Assembly (NCBI RefSeq): GCF_047920995.1 | Contig: NZ_JBLRWZ010000020.1 | Location: forward strand, 1 to 51,026 | Length of the DNA: 51,026 nt | DNA from: Aliidiomarina sp047920995 | GTDB taxonomy: Bacteria > Pseudomonadota > Gammaproteobacteria > Enterobacterales > Alteromonadaceae | Direction: 5' to 3' | In this document: piece after piece, positions 16,790 to 25,400 of the stretch | How positions within the stretch are numbered: the stretch's first letter is position 1 | Layout: every line of letters begins with the position of its first letter | Made by a program: the position numbers and the translations under genes | The notes under the pieces: model-generated | What the model saw: only the letters and a program-made list of their open reading frames with translations | Told to the model about the DNA's origin: nothing | Database searches by the model: none

Positions 16790-16919
16790 TTTCTTCTGTA
16801 AGTATTGAATTGCGGTGGTGGCGGAATTGGTAGACGCGCTAGCTTCAGGTGCTAGTATCCGAAAGGATGTGAGGGTTCGAGTCCCTCTCTCCGCACCAAT
16901 TCAGTACTTACGAAAGAAA
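16790..16919 (+). repeat. 23-bp imperfect inverted repeat bracketing tRNA-Leu(CAG)
   Basis: The arm 16790-16812 pairs with 16897-16919: 20 Watson-Crick pairs, two G-U and one mismatch, with the core TAAGTATTGAATTG opposite CAATTCAGTACTTA. The tRNA body fills the loop. As with the other tRNA-Leu, the trailer arm begins within the CCA end. No T-run follows, so it is not a standard terminator. Confidence 0.9.
16812..16898 (+). tRNA. tRNA-Leu(CAG)
   Basis: 87 bases with encoded CCA and a long variable arm (TATCCGAAAGGATG). Anticodon stem CTAGC/GCTAG around TTCAGGT gives CAG. The acceptor GCGGTGG/TCTCCGC has a mismatch at the fifth pair; the E. coli isoacceptor also has a mismatch there. Last gene of the tRNA transcript; the following 96 bases to the ubiF stop contain only the right repeat arm. 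Confidence 0.98.
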
Positions 16920-16994
16920 CTCTTCTGATTGTTCCGAAATGTTCCTACTATAACTGCATCGCTGTAATAACTGCGCAGGCATCACTGGATCGGG

Positions 16995-18191
16995 TTAATA
17001 ACCGCCAGCGATTTTACCGATCCAATTGCGCAACTGGTGGGTTCGGGCTAGCACTGAAAAGCCAACTTTGCGGCCCACTTGCAACACTGGATGTTGCGAA
17101 CGAAAAACTCGCGATACTAGATCGAGCCCTTGCCCCATCAATAGGTTCTCCGCTTGGCGTTTTTTTAACGCTCTAAGCAAGCTAGTTAAGAATTGCTGAT
17201 CGCTATCCGAGCGCTCCAATAGTACTTTGCGTATACCCGCTACATCGCGCAAACCTAAATTCACTCCTTGCCCTGCCAATGGATGAATGCCATGAGCGGC
17301 ATCACCAATTAACACAACATTGCGCTGCTCAGAAAAATAGCGCAACGCGTGCTGATGACGTAACGGGAAACTGGCTGAATTTTGTAGGCTAAACTCGCCA
17401 ATCTGAGCTGTGAAGCGCGCTTGTAATTCCTTCTCTAGATCAGATTGTTGCCATGTGTTTAACACACTGGGTTCGGCGTAAACTATTAAACAGGCTTGCT
17501 GTTCGGTTAACGGTAACAATGCATGCACTTCACTACCGGCAAACGTTTGCCAAGTAGCTGCAGGGATCGGCTGCGCCACTGCTACTATGGCTAACAAACA
17601 TCGTTCTGGGTAACTTGCACCAGCCGTACCAATACCTGCCGCACGGCGCACTTGTGAATGTAGGCCATCGGCTGCTATCACGTATTGATAGGAAATTGCC
17701 TCACCAGAGCGAGTAATTACTTGTTGATCTGCGCCAAGTGCCGCAAAGCCATCGGTAACATAGCGCACCCTCTCATGAACTTGCAGCGCGCTCGTGAGTA
17801 CTTGCTGCAGCGCCCTATTCTCAATCATATAGCCAAGTGGCGGTTTTACTAAATCACCGAAGATTAACCAATCATTGTTACCCTCGCGAACGGCTAGTTG
17901 ATGAAACGCCTGCACACGCAAATCACGTAACGCCTGCCAAATGCCAAGCTGCTTGAGTAAGACAATATTATCTGCCGTAATCGCCGAAATACGTAAATCA
18001 TAGGGTTCACTTGCCACATAACGTTGTTCCGGAAAGGGTTCTAACACTACAACATGCCGGCCAGCCTCGGCTAACGCCAGCGCCATACTGGCACCAACCA
18101 TGCCGCCGCCCACTATTACCCATGGCAAGCTCTCATCAACCGCTGTAGCTGATGTTTCTTGTGCTGTTTTAGAGTGTGGCTGTGTATTCAT
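16995..18191 (-). CDS. ubiF: FAD-dependent ubiquinone-biosynthesis hydroxylase, UbiF type
   Basis: Flavoprotein monooxygenase of the UbiH/UbiF/COQ6 family that hydroxylates the benzoquinone ring in ubiquinone synthesis. From ATG 18191 (GAGGG seven bases upstream) there are 398 residues. The FAD loop VGGGMVGASMA is near 28, the DG motif DGLHSQVRR near 175, and the second FAD motif GDAAHGIHPLAGQGVNLGLRD starts at 296. About 22 polar residues precede the first strand. Which ring position it hydroxylates cannot be read from sequence; ubiF is chosen because E. coli has ubiF between the same tRNA cluster and miaB. The frame could start at 18227 but lacks a ribosome site there. Confidence 0.88.
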   Translation of the reverse strand: MNTQPHSKTAQETSATAVDESLPWVIVGGGMVGASMALALAEAGRHVVVLEPFPEQRYVASEPYDLRISAITADNIVLLKQLGIWQALRDLRVQAFHQLAVREGNNDWLIFGDLVKPPLGYMIENRALQQVLTSALQVHERVRYVTDGFAALGADQQVITRSGEAISYQYVIAADGLHSQVRRAAGIGTAGASYPERCLLAIVAVAQPIPAATWQTFAGSEVHALLPLTEQQACLIVYAEPSVLNTWQQSDLEKELQARFTAQIGEFSLQNSASFPLRHQHALRYFSEQRNVVLIGDAAHGIHPLAGQGVNLGLRDVAGIRKVLLERSDSDQQFLTSLLRALKKRQAENLLMGQGLDLVSRVFRSQHPVLQVGRKVGFSVLARTHQLRNWIGKIAGGY

Positions 18192-18370
18192 GCATACCCT
18201 CGTTGCTTGTTTTGCTCTGTTGCGCAAACTGCTGCAGATTAGTTTACCGCGATTCGCAATAATTCTCGATGCACATCCGTGCGCGTATGATAAAATAATC
18301 GCGCTTTATCGGCTCTTACTAGCCCTATTCAACGCCTATTTGCAGGCGGCTGCAGGAAAGGAGAATTGCA

Positions 18371-19240
18371 CTGAACCCACTCATTGTTGCATCGGCACTC
18401 TTGCTGTTCGCCGAATTGTGTTTCGCAGCCACCAGTGCAATGGTTAAATACCTCACTCCAGACGTGCCCTTTTTTCATTTAGTGTTCTTTCGTAACTTCT
18501 TCGCATTTCTGATTTTAATTCCATGGCTGATTAAAAAGCGCCATACCGCATTTCGTACCAGCCAGCTAAAACTGCATATACTGCGTGGCATTGCGGGAGT
18601 TGGTGCAATGTACCTATTTTTCCTAGTAATCTCCCAAGTGTCTTTAGCAAAAGCCACACTAGTGTTGCTAATGGCGCCCTTCTTTATTCCATTGATTAGC
18701 TTTTTTTGGTTAAAAGAGCGTATTTCTTTACGCTTGTGGTTCGTTATTGGTTTTGGTTTCTTTGGTGTTCTAATATTTCTTAACCCATTCGCTGGCAATC
18801 TTCCTGCGGTAATGTTGCTGGCCGTATTAGCGGCAATTTTGGCGGCGTCTACCAAAACCATTATTCGGCAAATGGCGAGTACCGAATCACCGAGTAAGAT
18901 CGTGTTCTATTTTTCGTTCTTCGCAACTATTGTTACGGCAATCCCAGTGTTACTAAACTGGCAATCTATCAGCCTTTCGTTATGGTTGGGCGTTGCACTA
19001 ATGGGGTTGTTTGCCGTAATTGGCCAACTCACCATGACCCGCGCATTTAGTATCGCGCCTCCTTCCCAAGTAGGCGTATTTACCTATAGTTCAGTGTTAT
19101 TTGCGGGCTTAATTGGTTACCTAGTTTGGGGCGAAGCATTTACCTGGCACATGTTCCTTGGCTCGGTAGTAATTATTGCAGCGGGTTATTTAGCTATTCG
19201 GCAGAATCGCGCACCACAAATCGTTACGCCGCAACCATAA
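18371..19240 (+). CDS. EamA/DMT-family transporter, probable CTG start
   Basis: Inner-membrane drug/metabolite-type exporter with about ten predicted helices in two EamA repeats; substrate unknown. The only ATG/GTG/TTG-type start near the front is TTG 18401, which cuts into the first helix and has no ribosome site. Ten codons earlier a CTG at 18371 sits seven bases after AAAGGAG and restores a complete first helix, reading LNPLIVASALLLFAELCFAA, much like the MNPL start of many relatives. I therefore place the start at CTG (289 residues). Motifs include FRNFFAF in helix 2, LLMAPFFIPLISFFWLKER at the end of the first repeat, and YLVWGEAFTWHMFLGSVVIIAAGYL at the end of the second. It diverges from ubiF. 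Confidence 0.85.
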   Translation: MNPLIVASALLLFAELCFAATSAMVKYLTPDVPFFHLVFFRNFFAFLILIPWLIKKRHTAFRTSQLKLHILRGIAGVGAMYLFFLVISQVSLAKATLVLLMAPFFIPLISFFWLKERISLRLWFVIGFGFFGVLIFLNPFAGNLPAVMLLAVLAAILAASTKTIIRQMASTESPSKIVFYFSFFATIVTAIPVLLNWQSISLSLWLGVALMGLFAVIGQLTMTRAFSIAPPSQVGVFTYSSVLFAGLIGYLVWGEAFTWHMFLGSVVIIAAGYLAIRQNRAPQIVTPQP

Positions 19241-19363
19241 CGCTAAGCGCAACGAAAATGCTAGCTTGAAATCACCAGCAATAGCCAGAGAAGGTAGCGT
19301 ACGAATAGCGAACAAGGTAGAATACGTTCCCTTTCGAATATGCGGTGGAATGAAGACAAGGTT

Positions 19364-20803
19364 ATGAGTAAAAAGGTCTATATCAAAACCTGGGGTTGTC
19401 AAATGAACGAGTATGATTCAGCGAAAATGGCTGATCTACTTCATGCACACCTCGGGTACGAACCAACGGCTGAAGCCGAAGATGCAGATTTAATTCTGTT
19501 GAACACTTGTTCAATTCGCGAAAAAGCGCAAGAGAAGGTGTTCCATCAACTCGGACGCTGGAAATTACTCAAGCACGATAAGCCCGATTTAGTGATTGGC
19601 GTAGGCGGCTGCGTAGCTTCTCAGGAAGGCGCTGCTATTCGCCAACGTGCTCCCTTCGTGGATCTTGTATTTGGCCCACAAACGCTACACCGCTTACCCG
19701 CTATGTTAAAAGAGCTTAGCGACGGTAAAGGTTCGGTGATTGATATTTCGTTTCCTGAAATTGAAAAATTTGATCGCTTGCCAGATCCAAAGGCTGATGG
19801 CCCAACCGCCTTTGTTTCCATTATGGAAGGCTGTAGCAAATACTGTACATTCTGCGTGGTGCCCTATACTCGCGGTGAAGAAGTAAGCCGCCCAGTAGAT
19901 GATGTATTGTACGAGATTGCGCAACTTGCTGAACAAGGCGTGCGAGAAGTAAATTTACTTGGCCAAAACGTAAATGCCTTCCGCGGTGAGTATCATGATG
20001 GCGATATTTGTACCTTTGCTGAGTTATTGCACTTGATTGCCGCTATTGATGGTATTGATCGCATTCGTTACACCACCTCCCACCCGGTGGAGTTTACCGA
20101 TGATATTATTGCCGCCTACGAAACCATTCCTGAATTGGTAAATCATTTACATTTACCAGTGCAAAGTGGTTCTGATCGGATACTAGCGTTAATGAAACGC
20201 GCGCACACGGCAATCGAATACAAATCACAGATTCGCAAACTGAAAAAAGTACGCCCAAATATGGCTATGTCGTCTGATTTTATTATTGGTTTTCCTGGTG
20301 AAACAGATGCGGATTTCGAAGCTACGATGGATTTAATTCAAGCCATTGATTTTGATTTGAGCTTCAGTTTTATTTACAGCGCACGGCCGGGAACGCCAGC
20401 AGCAGATTTACCTGATGACGTAACAGAAGACACCAAGAAGCAACGTTTGCAACTGCTGCAACAGCGCATTAACCAGCAAGCCCAACGGCACGCGCGGCAA
20501 ATGCTAAATACCGAACAGCGTATTCTAGTTATTGGGCCATCGAAGAAGAACCCGATGGAGCTTAGTGGCCGTACCGAGAATAACCGGGTTGTAAACTTCT
20601 CTGGCCGCCCCGATATGATTGGTAAGTTTGTTGATGTATTAATTACAGAAGCGTTACCAAACTCACTACGTGGCGACCTTATTCGGGAAGAACATGAGAT
20701 GGGTTTACGGGTAGAAATAGCGCCGCAGGCAATATTAGCGCGCAACGCAGAAACGATAGATGAGCTTGGTGTGGGGCATGTAGCACCGGCAAATAACGCT
20801 TAG
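19364..20803 (+). CDS. miaB: tRNA-2-methylthio-N6-dimethylallyladenosine synthase
   Basis: Radical-SAM methylthiotransferase that adds the methylthio group to i6A37 in tRNAs reading U-starting codons. 479 residues from ATG 19364 (AAGG upstream). The N-terminal cluster cysteines are C12, C49 and C83. The radical-SAM triad C157-x3-C161-x2-C164 is in GCSKYCTFCVVPYTRG, and a C-terminal TRAM domain begins near 380. GGTAGAATACG at 19316-19326 may be its -10 region; the same string precedes rplY. The tRNA-Leu genes encoded upstream are candidate substrates. Confidence 0.97.
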   Translation: MSKKVYIKTWGCQMNEYDSAKMADLLHAHLGYEPTAEAEDADLILLNTCSIREKAQEKVFHQLGRWKLLKHDKPDLVIGVGGCVASQEGAAIRQRAPFVDLVFGPQTLHRLPAMLKELSDGKGSVIDISFPEIEKFDRLPDPKADGPTAFVSIMEGCSKYCTFCVVPYTRGEEVSRPVDDVLYEIAQLAEQGVREVNLLGQNVNAFRGEYHDGDICTFAELLHLIAAIDGIDRIRYTTSHPVEFTDDIIAAYETIPELVNHLHLPVQSGSDRILALMKRAHTAIEYKSQIRKLKKVRPNMAMSSDFIIGFPGETDADFEATMDLIQAIDFDLSFSFIYSARPGTPAADLPDDVTEDTKKQRLQLLQQRINQQAQRHARQMLNTEQRILVIGPSKKNPMELSGRTENNRVVNFSGRPDMIGKFVDVLITEALPNSLRGDLIREEHEMGLRVEIAPQAILARNAETIDELGVGHVAPANNA

Positions 20804-20819
20804 TTTGCCAGTTTGATAA

Positions 20820-20859
20820 CAGCAGCGCGGCAGATTTATACCGCATCTGGGCGCTGCTG
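20820..20859 (+). other. Two-tier hairpin between miaB and phoH
   Basis: CAGCAGCGC (20820-20828) pairs perfectly with GCGCTGCTG (20851-20859), and inside it CAGAT (20831-20835) pairs with ATCTG (20845-20849). It begins 17 bases after the miaB stop. No T-run follows, so it may be a processing or mRNA-stability element rather than a terminator. Confidence 0.7.
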
Positions 20860-20926
20860 AAATCTTTAATGAGCAAAATGAAGTATTCATCACTTTAGAA
20901 CTTATGAATTAGATTGAGAGGAATTT

Positions 20927-22003
20927 TTGAGTAAATCAGTAGCCACTGTTGATCTCTATCTTGAACCTGCTGATAGCCAGCGTTTAGCGGGTTTGTGCGG
21001 CCCATTTAACGACAACATTCGCCATATTGAACGGCGTATGGGTGTTGAAGTAATTCAAAATAATCATCACTTCCGAATTATTGGTGAGCCGGCGGCACTG
21101 CGCGCTACAGAAGAGATTCTTAAAAACCTATACATTGAAACAGCGCCCGTGCGAGGCAAACAAAAGCCAATTGATCCCAACCAAGTGCACCTTGCCATTC
21201 AAGAAAGTTCGGCCCTTGAGCAAGAAGAAGGCCCCGACGATGATCCCATGACCCTGATTAAAACTAAACGCGGGTTAATCAAACCGCGGAATAAAAATCA
21301 GCAGGGCTATGTGCGCGCTATTCTTAATCATGATATTAATTTTGGTATCGGCCCGGCCGGTACCGGAAAAACCTACCTTGCCGTTGCAGCTGCTGTTGAT
21401 GCACTTGAACGACAAGAAATTCGCCGCATTCTGTTAACTCGCCCAGCTGTAGAGGCGGGTGAAAAGCTCGGTTTTCTCCCCGGCGATCTAGCCCAGAAAG
21501 TAGATCCCTACTTACGCCCTCTCTACGATGCCCTATTTGAAATGCTGGGCTTTGAGAAAGTAGAGAAACTGATTGAGCGCAGCGTGATTGAAATTGCACC
21601 TCTTGCTTACATGCGCGGCCGCACGTTGAATGATGCCTTTATTATTTTGGATGAAAGCCAGAATACCACTGCCGAACAAATGAAAATGTTCTTAACTCGC
21701 ATTGGCTTTAATTCGAAAGCGGTAATTACCGGTGATATTACGCAAATCGATTTACCACGTGGGGCGAAATCTGGATTACGCCAAGCGATTGAAGTATTAA
21801 ATGATATTGAAGGCATTAGCTTCACCTTTTTCAATGCCAAAGATGTGGTACGCCACCCAGTAGTTCAGCGCGTTGTAGTAGCATATGAACAGTTTGATAG
21901 CGATAATGCCGCGAAAGATGCTAAACGCGCAGCGGAACACCGAGCTGCTCGCGCAGCAGCACCAACGAAAAATACCACCTCCGAACCTGAGGATAATGAA
22001 TAG
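20927..22003 (+). CDS. ybeZ: PhoH-like ATPase YbeZ
   Basis: P-loop ATPase of the PhoH family that works with the endoribonuclease YbeY in RNA and ribosome maturation. 358 residues starting at TTG 20927, with GAGAGGA five bases upstream; no ATG is available near. The N-terminal KH-like part (EPADSQRLAGLCGPFNDNIRHIERR) matches E. coli YbeZ. Walker A GPAGTGKT is at 142-149 and Walker B IILDESQN at 239-246. The C-terminus is a charged Ala/Arg tail. The next gene, ybeY, begins one base after the stop (or overlaps it). Confidence 0.96.
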   Translation: MSKSVATVDLYLEPADSQRLAGLCGPFNDNIRHIERRMGVEVIQNNHHFRIIGEPAALRATEEILKNLYIETAPVRGKQKPIDPNQVHLAIQESSALEQEEGPDDDPMTLIKTKRGLIKPRNKNQQGYVRAILNHDINFGIGPAGTGKTYLAVAAAVDALERQEIRRILLTRPAVEAGEKLGFLPGDLAQKVDPYLRPLYDALFEMLGFEKVEKLIERSVIEIAPLAYMRGRTLNDAFIILDESQNTTAEQMKMFLTRIGFNSKAVITGDITQIDLPRGAKSGLRQAIEVLNDIEGISFTFFNAKDVVRHPVVQRVVVAYEQFDSDNAAKDAKRAAEHRAARAAAPTKNTTSEPEDNE

Positions 22004-22004
22004 C

Positions 22005-22538
22005 ATGGATTTTCATGTTGATATCCAAAACACGCTTGCTGAACAAGGTGTAGCTAACGAAATCCCCACTGCAGCACAAATTACCGCGTGGGCAAGCGCA
22101 GCATTAACCGCCTGCGGTTTAACTACAGCGGAACTTACCATTCGCATTACCGATGCAAATGAAGTGCAAACATTGAATCGCGATTACCGTGGCAATGATA
22201 AGCCCACTAATGTACTTTCGTTTCCGTTCGCTGATGAACTTCCCGAAGGTGTAGAACTCGATATTCCCTTATTAGGTGATATTGTGATCTGCAACGAAGT
22301 GATGCAAAGTGAAGCGCAAGCAGCAAATATCTCGCTTGAACATCATTTTGCGCACTTAGTAATACACGGTACATTACACTTATTGGGCTATGATCATATA
22401 GATGACGCGGAAGCTGAAGAGATGGAAGCACTAGAAATTAAATTACTAGCTGAATTCTCGATTCCAAGCCCGTATGCTAACAACCATGCATTTAATGAAC
22501 CTGAGGGTTCTATAACGAATCACTCGAGGAGCGAGTAA
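22005..22538 (+). CDS. ybeY: Endoribonuclease YbeY
   Basis: Single-strand RNase needed for 16S rRNA 3'-end maturation and ribosome quality control. The zinc motif HGTLHLLGYDH supplies the three histidines; DYRGNDKPTNVLSFPF and LLGDIVIC are the other family signatures. About 177 residues. ATGs at 21996 and 22005 are both possible; GAGG is only 3 bases before the first and 12 before the second, so I take 22005. A frame start at 21885 lies deep inside phoH and is rejected. The C-terminus runs about 20 polar residues beyond the E. coli protein. Confidence 0.95.
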   Translation: MDFHVDIQNTLAEQGVANEIPTAAQITAWASAALTACGLTTAELTIRITDANEVQTLNRDYRGNDKPTNVLSFPFADELPEGVELDIPLLGDIVICNEVMQSEAQAANISLEHHFAHLVIHGTLHLLGYDHIDDAEAEEMEALEIKLLAEFSIPSPYANNHAFNEPEGSITNHSRSE

Positions 22539-22544
22539 ACATCG

Positions 22545-23405
22545 ATGAACGATGACAAACCCCACCCAGGGAACGGTTCACCACGAAGAACCTGGGCACA
22601 AAAGTTACTACAGGCATTTAACGGTGAGCCAACCAGCAGAGAAGAGCTGGTAGATATGATTCAAGACGCGGAGTACCGCGACTTGATTGATTTAGACACA
22701 AAGGAAATGATTGAGGGTGTGCTCGATGTGGCGGAATTGAAAGTTCGCGACATCATGATTCCGCGCTCGCAAATGGTAACCATTGATAAAAACCAAAGCG
22801 TAGAAGAGTTTCTGCCAACGGTTATTCAAACGCAGCACTCACGTTACCCAGTTGTGAGTGACAATAAAGACCATATCGAAGGCATTTTACTCGCCAAAGA
22901 TTTGCTAAGCTTCGGTTTTAACCTAGTTGATGAACCCTTCTCTCTTGATCAAGTAATGCGCCCTGCGGTAATTGTTCCAGAAAGCAAGCGTGTAGATGCA
23001 CTGCTAAAAGAGTTTCGCTCTAAGCGCTATCATATGGCGATTGTGGTGGATGAATATGGTGGTGTTTCTGGCTTAGTAACCATTGAAGATATTCTTGAAG
23101 AAATTGTTGGTGAAATTGAAGATGAAACTGATGATGATGATTCGAGTAGCGATATTCGCCGCATCAATAATTCGCGCTTCATGGTGAAAGCACTTACCCC
23201 AATCGAGGATTTCAACGATTATTTTCATACTGAATTTGCCGATGATGAATATGACACTATTGGTGGCTTAGTTGCCCATAGCTTTGGCCATGTTCCAGAA
23301 ATTGGAGAATCGGTGATGATTGGCAACTTTACTTTTAAAGTAACCGCAGCAGATCGACGACGCATTCAACAAGTTCAAGTATCGTTACCAACCCAAGATA
23401 CCTAA
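22545..23405 (+). CDS. corC: CBS-domain protein CorC (YbeX)
   Basis: Cytoplasmic protein of the CorC/HlyC group, linked to magnesium/cobalt efflux and, in E. coli, to ribosome metabolism with ybeY/ybeZ. 286 residues with no membrane segment. Two CBS repeats lie at about 68-125 (VRDIMIPRSQMVTID; QHSRYPVV) and 135-195 (MAIVVDEYGGVSGLVTIEDILEEIVGEI). The CorC_HlyC transporter-associated domain is about 205-283 (YDTIGGLVAHSFGHVPEIGE). An acidic linker EDETDDDDSSSD sits between. Six bases after ybeY, so cotranscribed. Confidence 0.96.
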   Translation: MNDDKPHPGNGSPRRTWAQKLLQAFNGEPTSREELVDMIQDAEYRDLIDLDTKEMIEGVLDVAELKVRDIMIPRSQMVTIDKNQSVEEFLPTVIQTQHSRYPVVSDNKDHIEGILLAKDLLSFGFNLVDEPFSLDQVMRPAVIVPESKRVDALLKEFRSKRYHMAIVVDEYGGVSGLVTIEDILEEIVGEIEDETDDDDSSSDIRRINNSRFMVKALTPIEDFNDYFHTEFADDEYDTIGGLVAHSFGHVPEIGESVMIGNFTFKVTAADRRRIQQVQVSLPTQDT

Positions 23406-23449
23406 CAGGATAAGAGCCCAGCCGTTAACGGCGATGGAGAAGGCAGTTA

Positions 23450-25030
23450 ATGATAATTCAGCAATTTAATGCTGCTGTAGTTGCGGTGCTTAAAACCAAA
23501 CCTTTCTTTACCGTTGCCAAGTGGCGCCATGGCTTTATGCTGCTGTGCGGTGCAGCCATGCTATTTGCTTATGCACCGTTTCAACAAGCTTGGTTAGTAC
23601 CTATTCTATTAGCTTTGTGGCTGCTCGCTTTGGTGCGTAGCAAAACCGGTAAAGAGGCAGCTTTTACCAGTTGGTGGTTCGCCTTTGGCTGGTTTGGCAC
23701 TGGTATTAGTTGGGTGTTCGTAAGTATTGACCAATTCGGCGGTGTACCGCTGCCTGTTTCCTTATTATTGATGGTACTACTGTGCGCATATTTAGCCCTA
23801 TTCCCTGCGTTAGCCGGTTGGCTATGGTTTCGTTTACGCCGGTACACCAACGGCTACAGCCTGTTTTTATTACCAGTGATTTGGTTGGTTACGGAATTTT
23901 TGCGGGGCTGGCTGTTTACTGGTTTTCCATGGCTTAGTATCGGCTATGCCCATACCTCGTTTACACTTGGCAACTTGGCGCCGCACATTGGCGAGCTCGG
24001 TATTAGCGTTGCCTTATTATTAATTGCCATCAGTATCGCCATGCTGTTCTTACGAAAACGTTTCGAGTGGCTGTTTATTTCCTTAATTATTTTCGCTTTA
24101 GCTTGGTATGCACCGCGGTTAAACCCAATGCAAGCAAGTGGCGAAACTTTGCAGGTGGCATTAGTTCAGGGAAATATTAAGCAAGATTTAAAATGGAACG
24201 CTGAACAGCAATGGCCAAACCTACAAGCTTACTTAGAGCTTACCGAGCCCTATTATAATCACGATTTAATTATTTGGCCGGAATCTGCCATTACCTATAT
24301 TGAGCCACTAGCACAGCATCATTTGGCAAATCTAGATGCGCGTTTGCTTGCCGCTGGTAGCACGCTTATTAGTGGAATTATTGATCTGGATCGCAGCGAA
24401 GATGCCTTTTATAACAGTATGATCGTACTTGGTGAGCAATCTGGTAGCTCATGGTTTTATGGCCACAACAATCGTTATCAAAAGCATCAATTACTACCCA
24501 TTGGTGAGTTTGTTCCGTTTGAATCGCTGTTACGGCCATTAGCACCTTTATTTAACTTACCGATGTCGTCTTTTACTAGGGGGGCTGCAGTGCAGCCAAA
24601 CTTGGATGCCAACGGCGTAAATATAGCGGCAAACATTTGCTATGAAGTGGCTTTTTCTCGGCAAATTAGAGCGAACTTCAATACCGATACGCAGTTGCTG
24701 TTAACTATTAGCAATGATAGTTGGTTTGGTAATTCACATGGCCCCCATCAACACCTTGAGATCGCAAAAATGCGAGCTCGGGAGTTAGGTAGGCCTATAT
24801 TGCGTGCCACCAATAATGGCATTACGGGTGTATTTGACGAAATGGGTAACACATTGGTTCGCTTACCCCAGTTCACCACAGGGGTTGCCAGTACGCGAGT
24901 AATGCTAGTTGCAGGCACAACGTACTTTGCGCGCTTTGGTGATTTATTTGCTTGGTTAATCGCATTCGTTGCAAGCTTAGTAAGCTTGCGCTTACCAACC
25001 GCGAAAAACCGCGCAAAAAACCGCGCTTAG
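23450..25030 (+). CDS. lnt: Apolipoprotein N-acyltransferase
   Basis: Inner-membrane enzyme that adds the third acyl chain to the N-terminal Cys of lipoproteins, here including LolB, LptE, RlpA and NlpI encoded in the same window. 526 residues. Several membrane helices span about 25-220, with the family motif FRGWLFTGFPWLSIGYAH-like FLRGWLFTGFPWL near 150. The periplasmic nitrilase domain carries the triad E278 (WPES), K345 (YQKHQLLPIGEFVP) and C397 (NICYEV). A final helix is near 500. The C-terminus ends in a duplicated NRAKNRA. Starts 44 bases after corC. Confidence 0.96.
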   Translation: MIIQQFNAAVVAVLKTKPFFTVAKWRHGFMLLCGAAMLFAYAPFQQAWLVPILLALWLLALVRSKTGKEAAFTSWWFAFGWFGTGISWVFVSIDQFGGVPLPVSLLLMVLLCAYLALFPALAGWLWFRLRRYTNGYSLFLLPVIWLVTEFLRGWLFTGFPWLSIGYAHTSFTLGNLAPHIGELGISVALLLIAISIAMLFLRKRFEWLFISLIIFALAWYAPRLNPMQASGETLQVALVQGNIKQDLKWNAEQQWPNLQAYLELTEPYYNHDLIIWPESAITYIEPLAQHHLANLDARLLAAGSTLISGIIDLDRSEDAFYNSMIVLGEQSGSSWFYGHNNRYQKHQLLPIGEFVPFESLLRPLAPLFNLPMSSFTRGAAVQPNLDANGVNIAANICYEVAFSRQIRANFNTDTQLLLTISNDSWFGNSHGPHQHLEIAKMRARELGRPILRATNNGITGVFDEMGNTLVRLPQFTTGVASTRVMLVAGTTYFARFGDLFAWLIAFVASLVSLRLPTAKNRAKNRA

Positions 25031-25062
25031 CGTAGTCAATTTAATGTAAAAACTATACACTT

Positions 25063-25082
25063 GAGGGCTAAACGCAGCCCTC
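25063..25082 (+). terminator. Possible weak terminator after lnt
   Basis: GAGGGCT (25063-25069) pairs with AGCCCTC (25076-25082) around AAACGC, followed by TCGTTATTT, a poor T-tract. It falls between the lnt stop and the small membrane gene and may only partly stop transcription. Confidence 0.5.
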
Positions 25083-25108
25083 TCGTTATTTAGCAAAAGG
25101 AAACTCTT

Positions 25109-25318
25109 ATGGGCAATTTATTTGACGCCATTTTATTTACTGTACTCGTTGCTTCTGCAGGCTTAGGCATCGCCAGTATTATTGTTGCGCTATTACCACC
25201 AGTAACAGATAGTAACAACGAAGATAAACTGCGTGGCAGAATTGAAGCCATTTTCTTCGGCGTAGCCGGTATTGTGATTGCATTAGTGATGTGGTTGGCG
25301 ATGATTTTTAATGCCTAA
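25109..25318 (+). CDS. Small two-helix membrane protein, function unknown
   Basis: 69 residues with a strong ribosome site (AAAAGGAAACTCTT before ATG). Two hydrophobic helices, about 7-30 (AILFTVLVASAGLGIASIIVALL) and 48-67 (AIFFGVAGIVIALVMWLAMIF), flank a short polar loop with DSNNEDKLRGR. I do not recognise the family. It occupies the lnt-leuS interval, where E. coli has the gltIJKL transporter genes. Composition is like the neighbours and it has its own start signals, so it is probably a real gene and not a remnant. Confidence 0.75.
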   Translation: MGNLFDAILFTVLVASAGLGIASIIVALLPPVTDSNNEDKLRGRIEAIFFGVAGIVIALVMWLAMIFNA

Positions 25319-25400
25319 TTTTGGCTTTCGCAATCCTTAGTATGTGCAATTTTTAAAATAATCATGAGTAACAGCCATTAGGTAACGGGTAGTACGATAC

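Noticed and set aside
21885..22004. Longer ybeY frame beginning inside phoH
   Set aside because: It overlaps the conserved end of phoH by over 100 bases; YbeY similarity begins only after 22005.
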